From the NCBI RefSeq assembly GCF_009915765.1, contig NZ_JAABLQ010000001.1, positions 186,001 through 250,000 of the forward strand: a stretch of 64,000 nucleotides of DNA. Direction: 5' to 3'. The stretch comes from Pannonibacter sp. XCT-53 (GTDB taxonomy: Bacteria > Pseudomonadota > Alphaproteobacteria > Rhizobiales > Stappiaceae). The notes beneath the pieces are model-generated. The model had not been told where the DNA came from. It made no database searches and worked only from the letters and a program-made list of their open reading frames with translations. The position numbers and the translations under genes are program-made. Of the stretch, positions 38,156 through 46,929 are shown piece by piece; positions within the stretch are counted from its first letter, which is position 1, and every line of letters begins with the position of its first letter.

Positions 38156-40234
38156 CTAGCGACCCTCGCGGAACCAGGCGGCCGAGACCGCGCCGAGCAG
38201 CAGGGCGAGGCCGATGAGACCCGACAGGAGCGGGATGCGGTCGATGCCCTTCAGCACGCTCGCCTCGGTCTGCTTCAGGCCGATCCAGCCGGCGCCCGCA
38301 TAGTCGTCGGCGCGTTTCAGCGGCACGAGGCGCGGGATCAGCGCGCCGCCACCGATGTCGGCGATGCGCTGCGTCACGCCGCCGGTCTGGGCGCTCAGCG
38401 GCTCCAGCCGTTCCGTCGTCGACAGCACGTTGCTGAACTCGCGCGGGTTCTGCGGCCCCACATGCACCAGCGCCGTCCGCTCGCCGTCGGTGGCCGAGTA
38501 GAGACCGATTTCCGTGGCCGCCAGGCTGGCGCGCCACAGTCCGGGGTCGGCTTCCTGGAGCGTCAGGCTGCGCGTGCCGCCGGTTGGCAGCGTCACCGTC
38601 ACGTCGGCCGCGCTGTCGCCCAGGGTCTGGCGCTCGACGACCAGCTCGGAGCCGCGCAGGCTGACGCGCAGCGCCTCTTCCTCCAGGTCCGGTTCCTTCA
38701 TCAGCCAGTGCGCCAGCCGGCGCATCAGCGGCACATGCGGTCCGCCGCCTTCGTACCCGCGCGCCCAGAGCCAGATCTGGTCCGACAGGAACACGGCGAC
38801 GCGTCCGGCTTCCTCGCGGTTGAGCACCAGCAGCGGCACGTTGCTCGGACCGGTCATCAGCGACTGGCCCATGTCCACTTCGGCCTCGACGGCGCGGAAC
38901 CAGCGGCTCCACTGCGGCGGGTCCGACTGGGCGCCGGGCAGGCCCCGGGTCACGGGGTGCCGGTCGCCGATGTCGGAGATGTCGGCCCGGAAGGGCGTCA
39001 CGATCACGTTGCCGGTCGGGCGGGCCGGGAGCACCGGCGCCATCGGCGTCTGGTAGATCGTCGAGCCCTCGGCATAGTCGGGACCACCGGCGATCAGCAG
39101 CGCCCCGCCGGCGCGGACGTAACGGGCGATGTTGTCGAAATAGAGCATCGGCAACACGCCACGGTTCACGTAGCGATCGAAGATGATCAGGTCGAACTGG
39201 TCGATCTTTTCGGAGAACAGCTCGCGCGTCGGGAAGGCGATCAGCGACAGCTGGTTGACCGGCGTGCCGTCCTGCTTTTCCGGCGGCCGCAGGATGGTGA
39301 AATGCACCAGATCGACCGAGGCGTCGGACTTCAGCAGGTTGCGCCAGGTGCGCTCGCCGGCATGCGGCGATCCGGAGACGAGCAGGACGCGCAGGTTCTC
39401 GCGGATGCCGTCAATGGTCACGACCACCCGGTTGTTGAGCGGCGTCAGCTCGTCGGGCAGCGTGTTGGCCTCGAACTCGAAAATGTTGTGGCCGCCGTGG
39501 CCGATCTCCACCGGAACCTCGATCCGCTCGCCCGGGGTTGCCCGGAACTCGGTGATGAGCTCGCCGTCGCGCCGCACGCGGATCGTGGCCGGGCTGCCGC
39601 TGGCACCGCCGAGCGCGCCCGCATCCTCAAGGCTCAGCGTCACGGTCTGTTCCGAGCCGACAAGGCCGAAGCGGGGGGCGCGCACCAGCGACAGGCGCCG
39701 GTCGCCCTCGTCGGCGCGGCCGGTCACCAGGCCATGCAGCGGGGCGTTGAAGCCGAGCGCGCCGCTGGTCGCGGGGATGTCATGCACCTGCCCGTCGGTC
39801 AGAAGGATGGCGCCGCCGACGCGGTCGGGGGGCACGTCCGACAGGCCCTCCGCCAGCGCGCCGAACAGCGCCGTTCCGTCATCGCGCAGCGACGGGCTCA
39901 CCTCGATGCGGCGCAGCTCGAAGCCGGGCAGGGCGGCGATGCGCTGTTCCAGCTCGGCGAGGGCTGCGGCCGTGGCCGCGTCGCGCCCGTCGAGGCTCTG
40001 GCTCTGGCTCTTGTCGACAACCACCGCGACCACGCTGGTCAGCGGCTCGCGGTCTTCCCGTTCCAGCGCCGGATTGGCGAGCGCCAGAAGGGCAAGCGCC
40101 AGCGCGGTGCCGCGCAGCAGCGCGCCGCGCACGCCGAGCCTGAGCGCGATGGCAAGCAGCACGGCGATGGCCGTCGCCCCGGCGCCGATCACCCACCAGG
40201 GCACGAAGGGATCGAAGGAAACGGACCACATCAT
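38156..40234 (-). CDS. Large membrane protein with GATase1-like/VWA-like domain (MoxR cluster)
   Basis: The 692-residue protein begins MMWSVSFDPFVPWWVIG with two N-terminal membrane helices. A VWA-like region with VVVDKSQSQSLDG and ILLTDGQ follows, then a beta-rich part, a class I glutamine amidotransferase-like region (LRVLLVSGSPHAGERTWRNLL, FDLIIFDRY, ALLIAGGPD) and a C-terminal helix at about 665-685. It has no signs of a glutaminase Cys-His-Glu triad. It ends the four-gene cluster MoxR-DUF58-DUF4159-this, found in many alphaproteobacteria and thought to act in chaperone-like or envelope stress roles. The start at 40234 has AAGGAGA 6 nt upstream. Confidence 0.8.
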   Translation of the reverse strand: MMWSVSFDPFVPWWVIGAGATAIAVLLAIALRLGVRGALLRGTALALALLALANPALEREDREPLTSVVAVVVDKSQSQSLDGRDAATAAALAELEQRIAALPGFELRRIEVSPSLRDDGTALFGALAEGLSDVPPDRVGGAILLTDGQVHDIPATSGALGFNAPLHGLVTGRADEGDRRLSLVRAPRFGLVGSEQTVTLSLEDAGALGGASGSPATIRVRRDGELITEFRATPGERIEVPVEIGHGGHNIFEFEANTLPDELTPLNNRVVVTIDGIRENLRVLLVSGSPHAGERTWRNLLKSDASVDLVHFTILRPPEKQDGTPVNQLSLIAFPTRELFSEKIDQFDLIIFDRYVNRGVLPMLYFDNIARYVRAGGALLIAGGPDYAEGSTIYQTPMAPVLPARPTGNVIVTPFRADISDIGDRHPVTRGLPGAQSDPPQWSRWFRAVEAEVDMGQSLMTGPSNVPLLVLNREEAGRVAVFLSDQIWLWARGYEGGGPHVPLMRRLAHWLMKEPDLEEEALRVSLRGSELVVERQTLGDSAADVTVTLPTGGTRSLTLQEADPGLWRASLAATEIGLYSATDGERTALVHVGPQNPREFSNVLSTTERLEPLSAQTGGVTQRIADIGGGALIPRLVPLKRADDYAGAGWIGLKQTEASVLKGIDRIPLLSGLIGLALLLGAVSAAWFREGR

Positions 40235-40247
40235 CGACGTCTCCTTG

Positions 40248-43112
40248 TCACTGGCCGAGCCGTTCCAGCAGGGCCGGAACATGCACCTGGTCGGCCTTGT
40301 AGTTGCCGGTCAGGCTGTACATGACGATGTTCACGCCCGACCGGTAGGCATACTCGCGCTGGTCGGGATCATCCGGCACGGTGGGATAGAGCGGATTGCC
40401 GCTCTGGTCGGTTGCCCAGGCCGCGGCGAAATCATTGCCGGTGATCATGATCGGCGACACGCCGTCGCCGGCGCGCACCGGCCGGTCGGTGCCCTCGGGG
40501 CTCGCCTCGGAGGCTTCCACCCACAGCGGGCTGGTGGCGTAGCGCCCCGGAAAACTGTCGAGCAGGAAGAAGGCCTTGGTCAGCACATGGTCGGCCGGCA
40601 CCGGTTCGAGCGCGGGCACGTCGAGCCCGTCGAGGATCTCGCGCAGCTTCAGCGTCGCCGGTGTGCCGGAAAAGCCCGTGGCCGACGCGGTGATGTGATC
40701 GCGCGTGTCGAACAGGATCGTGCCGCCGTTGCGCATGAACCCGTCGATCCGCGCCATGGTGCGTGCATCCGGCTTGGTGGCTGCGGCGTCCACCGGCCAG
40801 TAGAGCAGGGCGAAGAACGCCAGCTCGTCGCGCGAGATGTCCACCCCGATCGGGGCGCCCGGCTCCAGCGCCGTGCGGGCGGCCAGATATTGCGACAGGC
40901 CGTCGAGGCCGGCCCGGCTCGTCTCGTCGATCTCCGGATTGCCGGTGATGACATAGGCAAGCCGCGTGTCGGTCGCCGCCTCAAGCGCCCACAGGTCGTC
41001 GGAGGAGCCGGCTCCGGACGCGGTCTGGGCCAGCGCCGCGCCGCCCGGACCGGACAGGACGGCCGGCGCGGCCGTCAGGCAGAGGGCCAGGGCAATGGTC
41101 ATGGCGGCGCGGGCAAGGCGCAGCCGGCTCACAAGTCCGGCCATCAGCAGCACGATCAGGGCATCCAGCATCAGGAGAAGGAAGGCGGCGGAAAACAGTC
41201 CGGCCCTGAGGTCCACCGGCTCGGCATCGAGATAGGGCCGGGTATCGAGGTCCTCACCCAGGGCAGAGACATCGAGCGGGGTCAGCGTTTCGCTGCCGGT
41301 CAGCAGGTTCAGGGCCCGGTAGCCATCCTCGGTCCCGTAGAGGCCGGGCGGGGTGTCGCGGCTCGCGGTCACGCTGGCGAAGCCGCTGGCGGCGACGGGC
41401 ACCACGTCAGCGCGCGGCGGCACGAAGCTGCCATAGCCGTCGAGCAGGCGCAGCGGCGGCAGCACGGCGCGCACCTCGCCTTCGCTCACCTCCACGCTCG
41501 CGGCCTCGCCGGCTTCCGGCGCGGCGGCGGCGGCCGCGCTGGCGGAGGCGACGATGCGGCGGAGCATGTCGACATAGACGCCCGACAGGGGCAGGTTCGA
41601 CCAGGCCGTGTCCGCCGTGACATGGAACAGCACCACCGCGCCGTCGCCGCGCCGACCGGCGGTCACCAGCGGGGTGCCGTCGGTCAGAAGGGCCCAGCTG
41701 CGCTCCGGCAGGTCCGCCGTCGGCTCCGCCAGCACCTGCCGCGACACCAGCACTTCCTCCGGCACGGTCAGTCCCGCGAAGGGCGAGGCCGGGGGGAAGG
41801 GGGCGAGCTTCTGCGGCTGTTCCCAGGACAGGCTGCCGCCGAGCGTGCGGTCGCCGGCACGCAGCGCCACCGGCAGCAGGTCGTCGGTGCCGCCGGCCGT
41901 GCGCGGCCCGGCGAAGCGGACCAGCAGGCCGCCGCCGCGGATCCAGCGGTCAAGCGCTTCGGCGGCCGGATCGGGCAGGCGACCGACATCCGCCAGAACC
42001 ACCACCGAGACGCCCTGCTCCAGCAGTTCGGGCACGGCCTCGCTGAGGTCGGTGGCACGCGGCACGCGCAGGTCGGCAAAGGGGGCGAGGGCGCGCTGCA
42101 GATAGTAGAGCGGCGACAGCAGCGGCTGGGCCTGGTCGGCGCCTGCGCCGGAGATCAGGCCAACGGTCCGGCGGCGCCAGCTGTCGTCGATCAGCTTCAC
42201 CGCGCCGGCCGCCCGGACGCCGTCGATCTCCAGTCGGGCGATGTCGTTGCGCAGCTCGCTCGGCAGGGCAAAGGTGGCCTCGGTGCTGGCCGCGCCGCCC
42301 TCGAAGCGGGCGGTCGCCTCGCCCAGCACCAGTCCTTTCGGATCGAGCGCGCGCAGCACCACATCGGGGCTGCTCGCCTCCGGCTTGCGGATGACGGTGG
42401 CCGTCAGCGCGTCGGCGGTGCTCACCAGACCGCCGATGCCGAGCGGCGTGCGGGCGTTGGTGTAGAGGGTCAGCGGGATGTCGCCGGCGAGCGCGGAAAG
42501 GTCGCGCTGGAACGCGCCGGCCGAGGGGTCCTCCAGTCCGTCCGAGATCCAGACGATGCGGCTCGGGGCCGTCTCGCTCACCGTCTTGCGCAGGGCGGTG
42601 ACGAGTTCGGCGCGCTGCCGGTCCCAGGGGCGCGGTGCCATGGCGCGCAGCCGTTCGGCCGCCACATCGGCGGGGGCCGGGGCAAGCGGCTGGCCGGCGC
42701 CGTCGGCGGTGGCGGCCAGGATCACCGGCAGTTCGGCGGTCTCGGCCAGCGCCAGCAGGCCGTTGGCGGCCGTCACTTGCCGGTCCCAGTCGGTCGCCGA
42801 GGTCCAGCCGTTGTCGATGAGCAGGAGAACCGGTCCCGACCCCAGGTCGATGCGGTCGGCGGGCCGCCACTGCGGACCGGCAAGGGCCAGGATCAGGAGG
42901 GCCGCGATCAGCAGCCGCAGCAGCGTCAGCCACCAGGGGCTCTTCTGCGGGGTTTCCTCGCGCTTCTCGATGTCGACAAGAAGGCGGGTGGGCGGGAAGG
43001 TGACCTCCCGCGGGCGTGGCGGCGTGAAGCGCAGCAGCCACCAGATCACCGGCAGCAGCACCAGGGCCCCGAGGATCAGCGGCGTGGCGAAGGCGAGGGG
43101 CAGTCCGAACAT
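40248..43112 (-). CDS. BatA-domain and DUF4159 membrane protein
   Basis: The 954-residue protein has the N-terminal BatA segment (LPLAFATPLILGALVLLPVIWWLLRFTPP, then a second helix near 62-80), a VWA-like part (VLLLIDNGWTSATDW), a long beta-rich middle, further helices near 640-660 and a DUF4159 domain at about 720-950 (LAFFALLYWPVDAAA, NGGTILFDTRD). DUF4159 resembles a GATase-like fold. It is the largest member of the MoxR cluster and overlaps the DUF58 gene by 1 nt. Function is unknown beyond the cluster. Confidence 0.8.
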   Translation of the reverse strand: MFGLPLAFATPLILGALVLLPVIWWLLRFTPPRPREVTFPPTRLLVDIEKREETPQKSPWWLTLLRLLIAALLILALAGPQWRPADRIDLGSGPVLLLIDNGWTSATDWDRQVTAANGLLALAETAELPVILAATADGAGQPLAPAPADVAAERLRAMAPRPWDRQRAELVTALRKTVSETAPSRIVWISDGLEDPSAGAFQRDLSALAGDIPLTLYTNARTPLGIGGLVSTADALTATVIRKPEASSPDVVLRALDPKGLVLGEATARFEGGAASTEATFALPSELRNDIARLEIDGVRAAGAVKLIDDSWRRRTVGLISGAGADQAQPLLSPLYYLQRALAPFADLRVPRATDLSEAVPELLEQGVSVVVLADVGRLPDPAAEALDRWIRGGGLLVRFAGPRTAGGTDDLLPVALRAGDRTLGGSLSWEQPQKLAPFPPASPFAGLTVPEEVLVSRQVLAEPTADLPERSWALLTDGTPLVTAGRRGDGAVVLFHVTADTAWSNLPLSGVYVDMLRRIVASASAAAAAAPEAGEAASVEVSEGEVRAVLPPLRLLDGYGSFVPPRADVVPVAASGFASVTASRDTPPGLYGTEDGYRALNLLTGSETLTPLDVSALGEDLDTRPYLDAEPVDLRAGLFSAAFLLLMLDALIVLLMAGLVSRLRLARAAMTIALALCLTAAPAVLSGPGGAALAQTASGAGSSDDLWALEAATDTRLAYVITGNPEIDETSRAGLDGLSQYLAARTALEPGAPIGVDISRDELAFFALLYWPVDAAATKPDARTMARIDGFMRNGGTILFDTRDHITASATGFSGTPATLKLREILDGLDVPALEPVPADHVLTKAFFLLDSFPGRYATSPLWVEASEASPEGTDRPVRAGDGVSPIMITGNDFAAAWATDQSGNPLYPTVPDDPDQREYAYRSGVNIVMYSLTGNYKADQVHVPALLERLGQ

Positions 43113-44119
43113 CAGAGCCGTCCTCCCCGTGCGCCGCGCGCCTCCGCCTGACCGCTCAGCCGTTCGTGCAGCATCAGCAGCGGTTCGGTCGCCGAGCGGT
43201 CGGTGTGATGCAGGATGTAGCTCCAGCCGGCGCGGGCGGCGAGCTGGCGCAGGGCGTCCTTGCGGGCCGCGAGCCGCTCCTGATAGGCCTGCCGCCAGCC
43301 TTCGGCCCGGCCGGTGGTCAGTTTCAGTCCGGTTTCCGGATCGCGGAACTCGACCCGGCCGTCAAAGGGAAAGCTTTCCTCGATCGGGTCCAGCACCTGG
43401 ACGAGGGCGCCGCGGGCGCCGGTGCCGGCAACATGGGTCACCCAGCGGGCGGTGTCCTCGAGCGGGTCGAGGAAGTCGGCAATCAGCACCACGTCGGAAA
43501 AGCGCCGGATGCCGGAGCTGTCGGGCAGGGCGGCGGGCCTGGCAAGGTGAAGGAGCGCATCGGCCACCCGCTCGGCCGCATTGCGGTCGGACACGGGGCG
43601 CGTCACGCCGGGCAGGCCGATCCGCTCGCCGGTGGAGGCCAGCATGTCGGCCAGCGCCAGCAGCAGCACCACCGCCCGGTCCCGTTTCGAGGTCCGGCTG
43701 AGGCTGGAGCGGAAGGCCATCGACGGCGACAGGTCCGCCCACAGCCACAAGGTATGCGCGGCTTCCCACTCGCGCTCGCGCACATAAAGATGATCATCGC
43801 GCGCCGACCGGCGCCAGTCGATGCGGCGGGCCGGCTCGCCCATGCTGAAGGGCCGGAACTGCCAGAAGGTCTCACCCGGGCCGGACCGCCGGCGGCCATG
43901 CCAGCCGGCAGAGACCGTGTTGCCGATGTGGCGCGCATCGACCAGCAGCTCCGGCATCGCATCGGCAAGGCTGCGGGCTTCGCCCATGGTTGCGGGCAGG
44001 GTCACGGGGCCGGAGGACGCGGCCGGACCGGCCGCCGCGCCGCCGTTCCGTGCGCCAGCCGGTGTGCCCGCCGGTGCGCCGTCCCGTGCCGTGGTCTGCG
44101 TGTCTGCGCCGCTCGCCAT
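43112..44119 (-). CDS. DUF58 protein (MoxR partner)
   Basis: The 335-residue protein has the DUF58 signature: RRSGPGETFWQFRPFSMGEPARRIDW, then LYVREREWEAAHTLWLWADLSPSM, a VWA-like domain with a metal-binding-like D-x-S-x-S. The N-terminal 40 residues are Ala/Gly-rich and disordered. DUF58 proteins work with MoxR AAA+ ATPases, probably in maturation or assembly of periplasmic or membrane proteins. It is between moxR (41-nt gap) and the BatA protein. Confidence 0.88.
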   Translation of the reverse strand: MASGADTQTTARDGAPAGTPAGARNGGAAAGPAASSGPVTLPATMGEARSLADAMPELLVDARHIGNTVSAGWHGRRRSGPGETFWQFRPFSMGEPARRIDWRRSARDDHLYVREREWEAAHTLWLWADLSPSMAFRSSLSRTSKRDRAVVLLLALADMLASTGERIGLPGVTRPVSDRNAAERVADALLHLARPAALPDSSGIRRFSDVVLIADFLDPLEDTARWVTHVAGTGARGALVQVLDPIEESFPFDGRVEFRDPETGLKLTTGRAEGWRQAYQERLAARKDALRQLAARAGWSYILHHTDRSATEPLLMLHERLSGQAEARGARGGRL

Positions 44120-44160
44120 GCCCTGTCTCCCTGCTCGATCCGCGCCGCGACGGGCCGTGC

Positions 44161-45174
44161 TCAGCCGATCCTGGACTTCAGCCGGCCGATCACCTCGCGC
44201 ACGCTGTGCCCGTCGGCGCGGGCGGCAAAGGTCAGGGCCATGCGGTGCTGCAGGACCGGCTCGGCCAGGGCCAGCACGTCATCGACGGAGGGGGCAAGCC
44301 GGCCTTCCAGCAGCGCCCGGGCACGGACGGTCAGCATCAGCGCCTGGCTGGCGCGCGGACCCGGGCCCCAGGCGATCAGCTTCTGCAGGTCGTCGCTCTG
44401 CCCGTCTTCCGCAGGCCTTGCGCCGCGCACCAGGGCCAGGATGGCCTCGACAACGCTCTCGCCCACCGGCATGCGGCGGACCAGTCCCTGGATTGCCGCC
44501 AGCTCCTCGCCGTTCAGCACGCCGCGCGCCCGGGCTTCCGAGGCGCCGGTCGTCTCCAGCAGGATCCGCCGCTCGGCCTCGAGCGAGGGATAATGCACGT
44601 CGATCTGCATCAGGAACCGGTCGAGCTGGGCTTCCGGCAGCGGATAGGTGCCCTCCTGCTCCAGCGGGTTCTGGGTGGCCAGCACGTGGAACGGCCGCGG
44701 CAGGTCATGCGGGTGGCCGGCGACGGTGACATGGTATTCCTGCATCGCCTGCAGCAGCGCCGACTGGGTGCGCGGGCTGGCGCGGTTGATCTCGTCGGCC
44801 ATCAGCAGCTGGCAGAACACCGGGCCCGGAATGAAGCGGAAGGCGCGGGTGCCGTCAGCGGCCTGCTCCATGACTTCCGCGCCGAGAATGTCGGAGGGCA
44901 TCAGGTCGGGCGTGAACTGGATGCGGCGGGCGTTGAGGCCGAGCACCGTGCCGAGCGTCTCCACCAGCTTGGTCTTGGCGAGGCCCGGCACACCGACGAG
45001 CAGCCCGTGGCCGCCAGCCAGGATGGTGACCAGCGCGCGCTCGACCACGCTTTCCTGTCCGAAGATGACGCGGGCGATGTCGGCACGGGCCTCGCCGATG
45101 CGGGCCACTGCCTTTTCGGCGTCCGCGACGATCGCGGCCGGGTCGGTGTTGGGGGAGGGGCTGACTGCGCTCAT
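44161..45174 (-). CDS. MoxR-family AAA+ ATPase
   Basis: The 337-residue protein starts at 45174 (MSAVSPSPNTDP); an upstream in-frame ATG at 45219 is possible. It has Walker A GVPGLAKTK, Walker B LLMADEINRASP, sensor ATQNPLEQEGTYPLPEAQLDRF and a C-terminal lid domain. It is the motor of the MoxR/VWA chaperone-like pair. It heads the four-gene minus-strand operon. A short inverted repeat TGTCA-CTT-TGACA (45226-45238) lies in the divergent gap to the DUF1285 gene. Confidence 0.92.
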   Translation of the reverse strand: MSAVSPSPNTDPAAIVADAEKAVARIGEARADIARVIFGQESVVERALVTILAGGHGLLVGVPGLAKTKLVETLGTVLGLNARRIQFTPDLMPSDILGAEVMEQAADGTRAFRFIPGPVFCQLLMADEINRASPRTQSALLQAMQEYHVTVAGHPHDLPRPFHVLATQNPLEQEGTYPLPEAQLDRFLMQIDVHYPSLEAERRILLETTGASEARARGVLNGEELAAIQGLVRRMPVGESVVEAILALVRGARPAEDGQSDDLQKLIAWGPGPRASQALMLTVRARALLEGRLAPSVDDVLALAEPVLQHRMALTFAARADGHSVREVIGRLKSRIG

Positions 45175-45410
45175 CGCGGACCTCTTCGCTGGACCTTCAT
45201 CACCACCCGAACGGGCCATTGGTCATGTCACTTTGACAGCATATCTTAGCACCGGTAAGCCGCTAATTCTGGCAAGCGGTCGTCCTGCAACCCCGGCTTG
45301 TCTGACCTACGGACGGTGCGGCTGCGGCGGATCACAGCGGCCGGACATGGCGGAACGATGGCGCGGCCGGCGGCGGAGCGGGTCCGGCAGACCAGGAACA
45401 GGAACAGCTG

Positions 45411-46034
45411 ATGACGCATCTGGATGAGGGACTGGGCGCGCTGCTGGCCCGCGCGGGCGCGGGCGCCGGCCGCAAGCCCCCGGTCGAGCGCTGGAATCCG
45501 CCCTTTTGCGGCGACATCGACATGCGCATCGCCGCCAATGGCAGCTGGCACTACCTCGGCTCGCCGATTGGCCGCGAGGCGCTGGTCCGCCTGTTCGCCT
45601 CGGTCCTGCGCCACGACGAGGACGGCTGTCACTATCTCGTGACCCCTGTGGAAAAGGTCCGCATCCGGGTCGATGACGCCCCGTTCCTGGCGGTGGAGCT
45701 GCATGCCGAGGGGCAGGGTGCGGCGCAGCGACTCACCCTGCGCACGTCGGTCGGCGATGTGGTGGTCGCGGGGCCGGACCACCGGCTGCGCTTTGTCGTC
45801 GAACCGGAGACCGGCGGGCTCAAGCCTTACGTGCGGGTGCGCGGCCGGCTGGACGCCCTGCTGGCGCGGCCGCTGCTCTACGAACTGGCCGGCCTGTTCG
45901 AGGACCGGGCAGGCGAGGTGGGCGTGTGGAGCGACGGGGTCTTCTTTGCCCTGCCGCCGGCTGCCGTCGCGGCCCTGTCGGGCGGCCTTGCCGAGGCCGG
46001 CCCGGGCGTTGGCGCCGGGGAGAGTGCGGCATGA
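45411..46034 (+). CDS. DUF1285 protein
   Basis: The 207-residue protein is a member of the DUF1285 family: PPVERWNPPFCGDIDMRIAANGSWHYLGSPIGREALV-like N-terminus (short segments only visible here: GDIDMRI, WHYLGSPI, RLFASVLRHDEDG), then a YHLVTPVEKVRIRVDDAPF region. It has no known function. It starts a plus-strand operon with a CoA-pyrophosphatase-like Nudix gene, DUF6111 and the CCA transferase, with overlapping stops and starts throughout. Confidence 0.88.
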   Translation: MTHLDEGLGALLARAGAGAGRKPPVERWNPPFCGDIDMRIAANGSWHYLGSPIGREALVRLFASVLRHDEDGCHYLVTPVEKVRIRVDDAPFLAVELHAEGQGAAQRLTLRTSVGDVVVAGPDHRLRFVVEPETGGLKPYVRVRGRLDALLARPLLYELAGLFEDRAGEVGVWSDGVFFALPPAAVAALSGGLAEAGPGVGAGESAA

Positions 46035-46669
46035 GCCTGCTTGACCTTGCTCCCTTCACGGCAGCCGCCTTCCGCGACCGGGCCCGCGCCCGCCTGCCGG
46101 TGCCCGCCGATCTGGTCACCGGTGACCACGTGCTCAATCCGGACATGGGGCCTTACGCCAAGTGGGATGGCCCGCCGCGCGAGGCGGCCGTGCTCATCCC
46201 CATCTATGACCAGGGCGCCCGGGGGGCCACGGTGCTCTTCACCGAGCGCACCGCCCATCTCAAGGCCCATGCCGGGCAGGTCGCCTTTCCCGGCGGCAAG
46301 ATCGACCCGGAGGACGGCTCGCCGGAGATCGCGGCGCTGCGCGAGGCCGAGGAGGAGATCGGCCTCGACCGCCGCCACGTCGAGCCCTTCGCCCGCCTGG
46401 CGCCCTATCTGACCGGCTCCGGCTACCGCGTCACGCCGGTGATCGGTTTCGTGTCGGGCCGGCCGCCGCTCACGCCCAATCCCGGCGAGGTGGCCGATGT
46501 GTTCGAGGTTCCGCTCGAATTCCTGATGGATCCTGCAAATCATCAGCGCCAGAGCCGCGACTGGCAGGGCCGTCCGCGCTACTTCTATGCCATGCCCTTC
46601 CAGACCCGCTTCATCTGGGGCGTGACGGCGGGCATCGTCCGCTCCCTCTATGATACGGTTTATGGCTGA
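46031..46669 (+). CDS. CoA pyrophosphatase-like Nudix hydrolase
   Basis: The 212-residue protein has the UPF0035/CoAse motif (RTAHLKAHAGQVAFPGGK) immediately before the Nudix box (GGKIDPEDGSPEIAALREA, EEEIGL). This pair identifies CoA or acyl-CoA pyrophosphatases of the YeaB/NudL type. ATG 46031 overlaps the DUF1285 stop (ATGA); its stop overlaps the next gene. Confidence 0.9.
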   Translation: MSLLDLAPFTAAAFRDRARARLPVPADLVTGDHVLNPDMGPYAKWDGPPREAAVLIPIYDQGARGATVLFTERTAHLKAHAGQVAFPGGKIDPEDGSPEIAALREAEEEIGLDRRHVEPFARLAPYLTGSGYRVTPVIGFVSGRPPLTPNPGEVADVFEVPLEFLMDPANHQRQSRDWQGRPRYFYAMPFQTRFIWGVTAGIVRSLYDTVYG

Positions 46670-46929
46670 TGCTGCGTGTAGTCCTGACCCAGATCCTGTT
46701 CTTCCTGCTTCCTTTCCTCGGCTATGCCCTGTGGCTCTGGTTTACCCGCAAGGGCCAGACCGCCGACAACTGGCGCAACGGGCCGATCTTCTGGCTGGTG
46801 TTTTCCGGTCTGCTCATCAGCGTCCTCGGCTTCATCCTGATGGCAAGCTTTGACCGCATGCCGCAGGGCAAGGAGTACCGGCCGGCGGAGTATCGCAACG
46901 GCGTCTTCGTGCCGGGGCGTTATGAGTAG
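46669..46929 (+). CDS. DUF6111 family membrane protein
   Basis: The 86-residue protein has two membrane helices (about 3-23 and 40-61) and a conserved C-terminal GKEYRPAEYRNGVFVPGRYE motif. It is a small, alphaproteobacteria-specific protein nearly always located before the CCA transferase gene. The ATG overlaps the Nudix stop and its own stop lies inside the next gene. Function is unknown. Confidence 0.85.
   Translation: MLRVVLTQILFFLLPFLGYALWLWFTRKGQTADNWRNGPIFWLVFSGLLISVLGFILMASFDRMPQGKEYRPAEYRNGVFVPGRYE

Noticed and set aside
39183-43151. 1322-codon plus-strand open frame opposite the MoxR cluster
   Set aside because: It mirrors the DUF4159 and GATase-like genes, with low-complexity Arg/Gly/Gln translation and no family signal.
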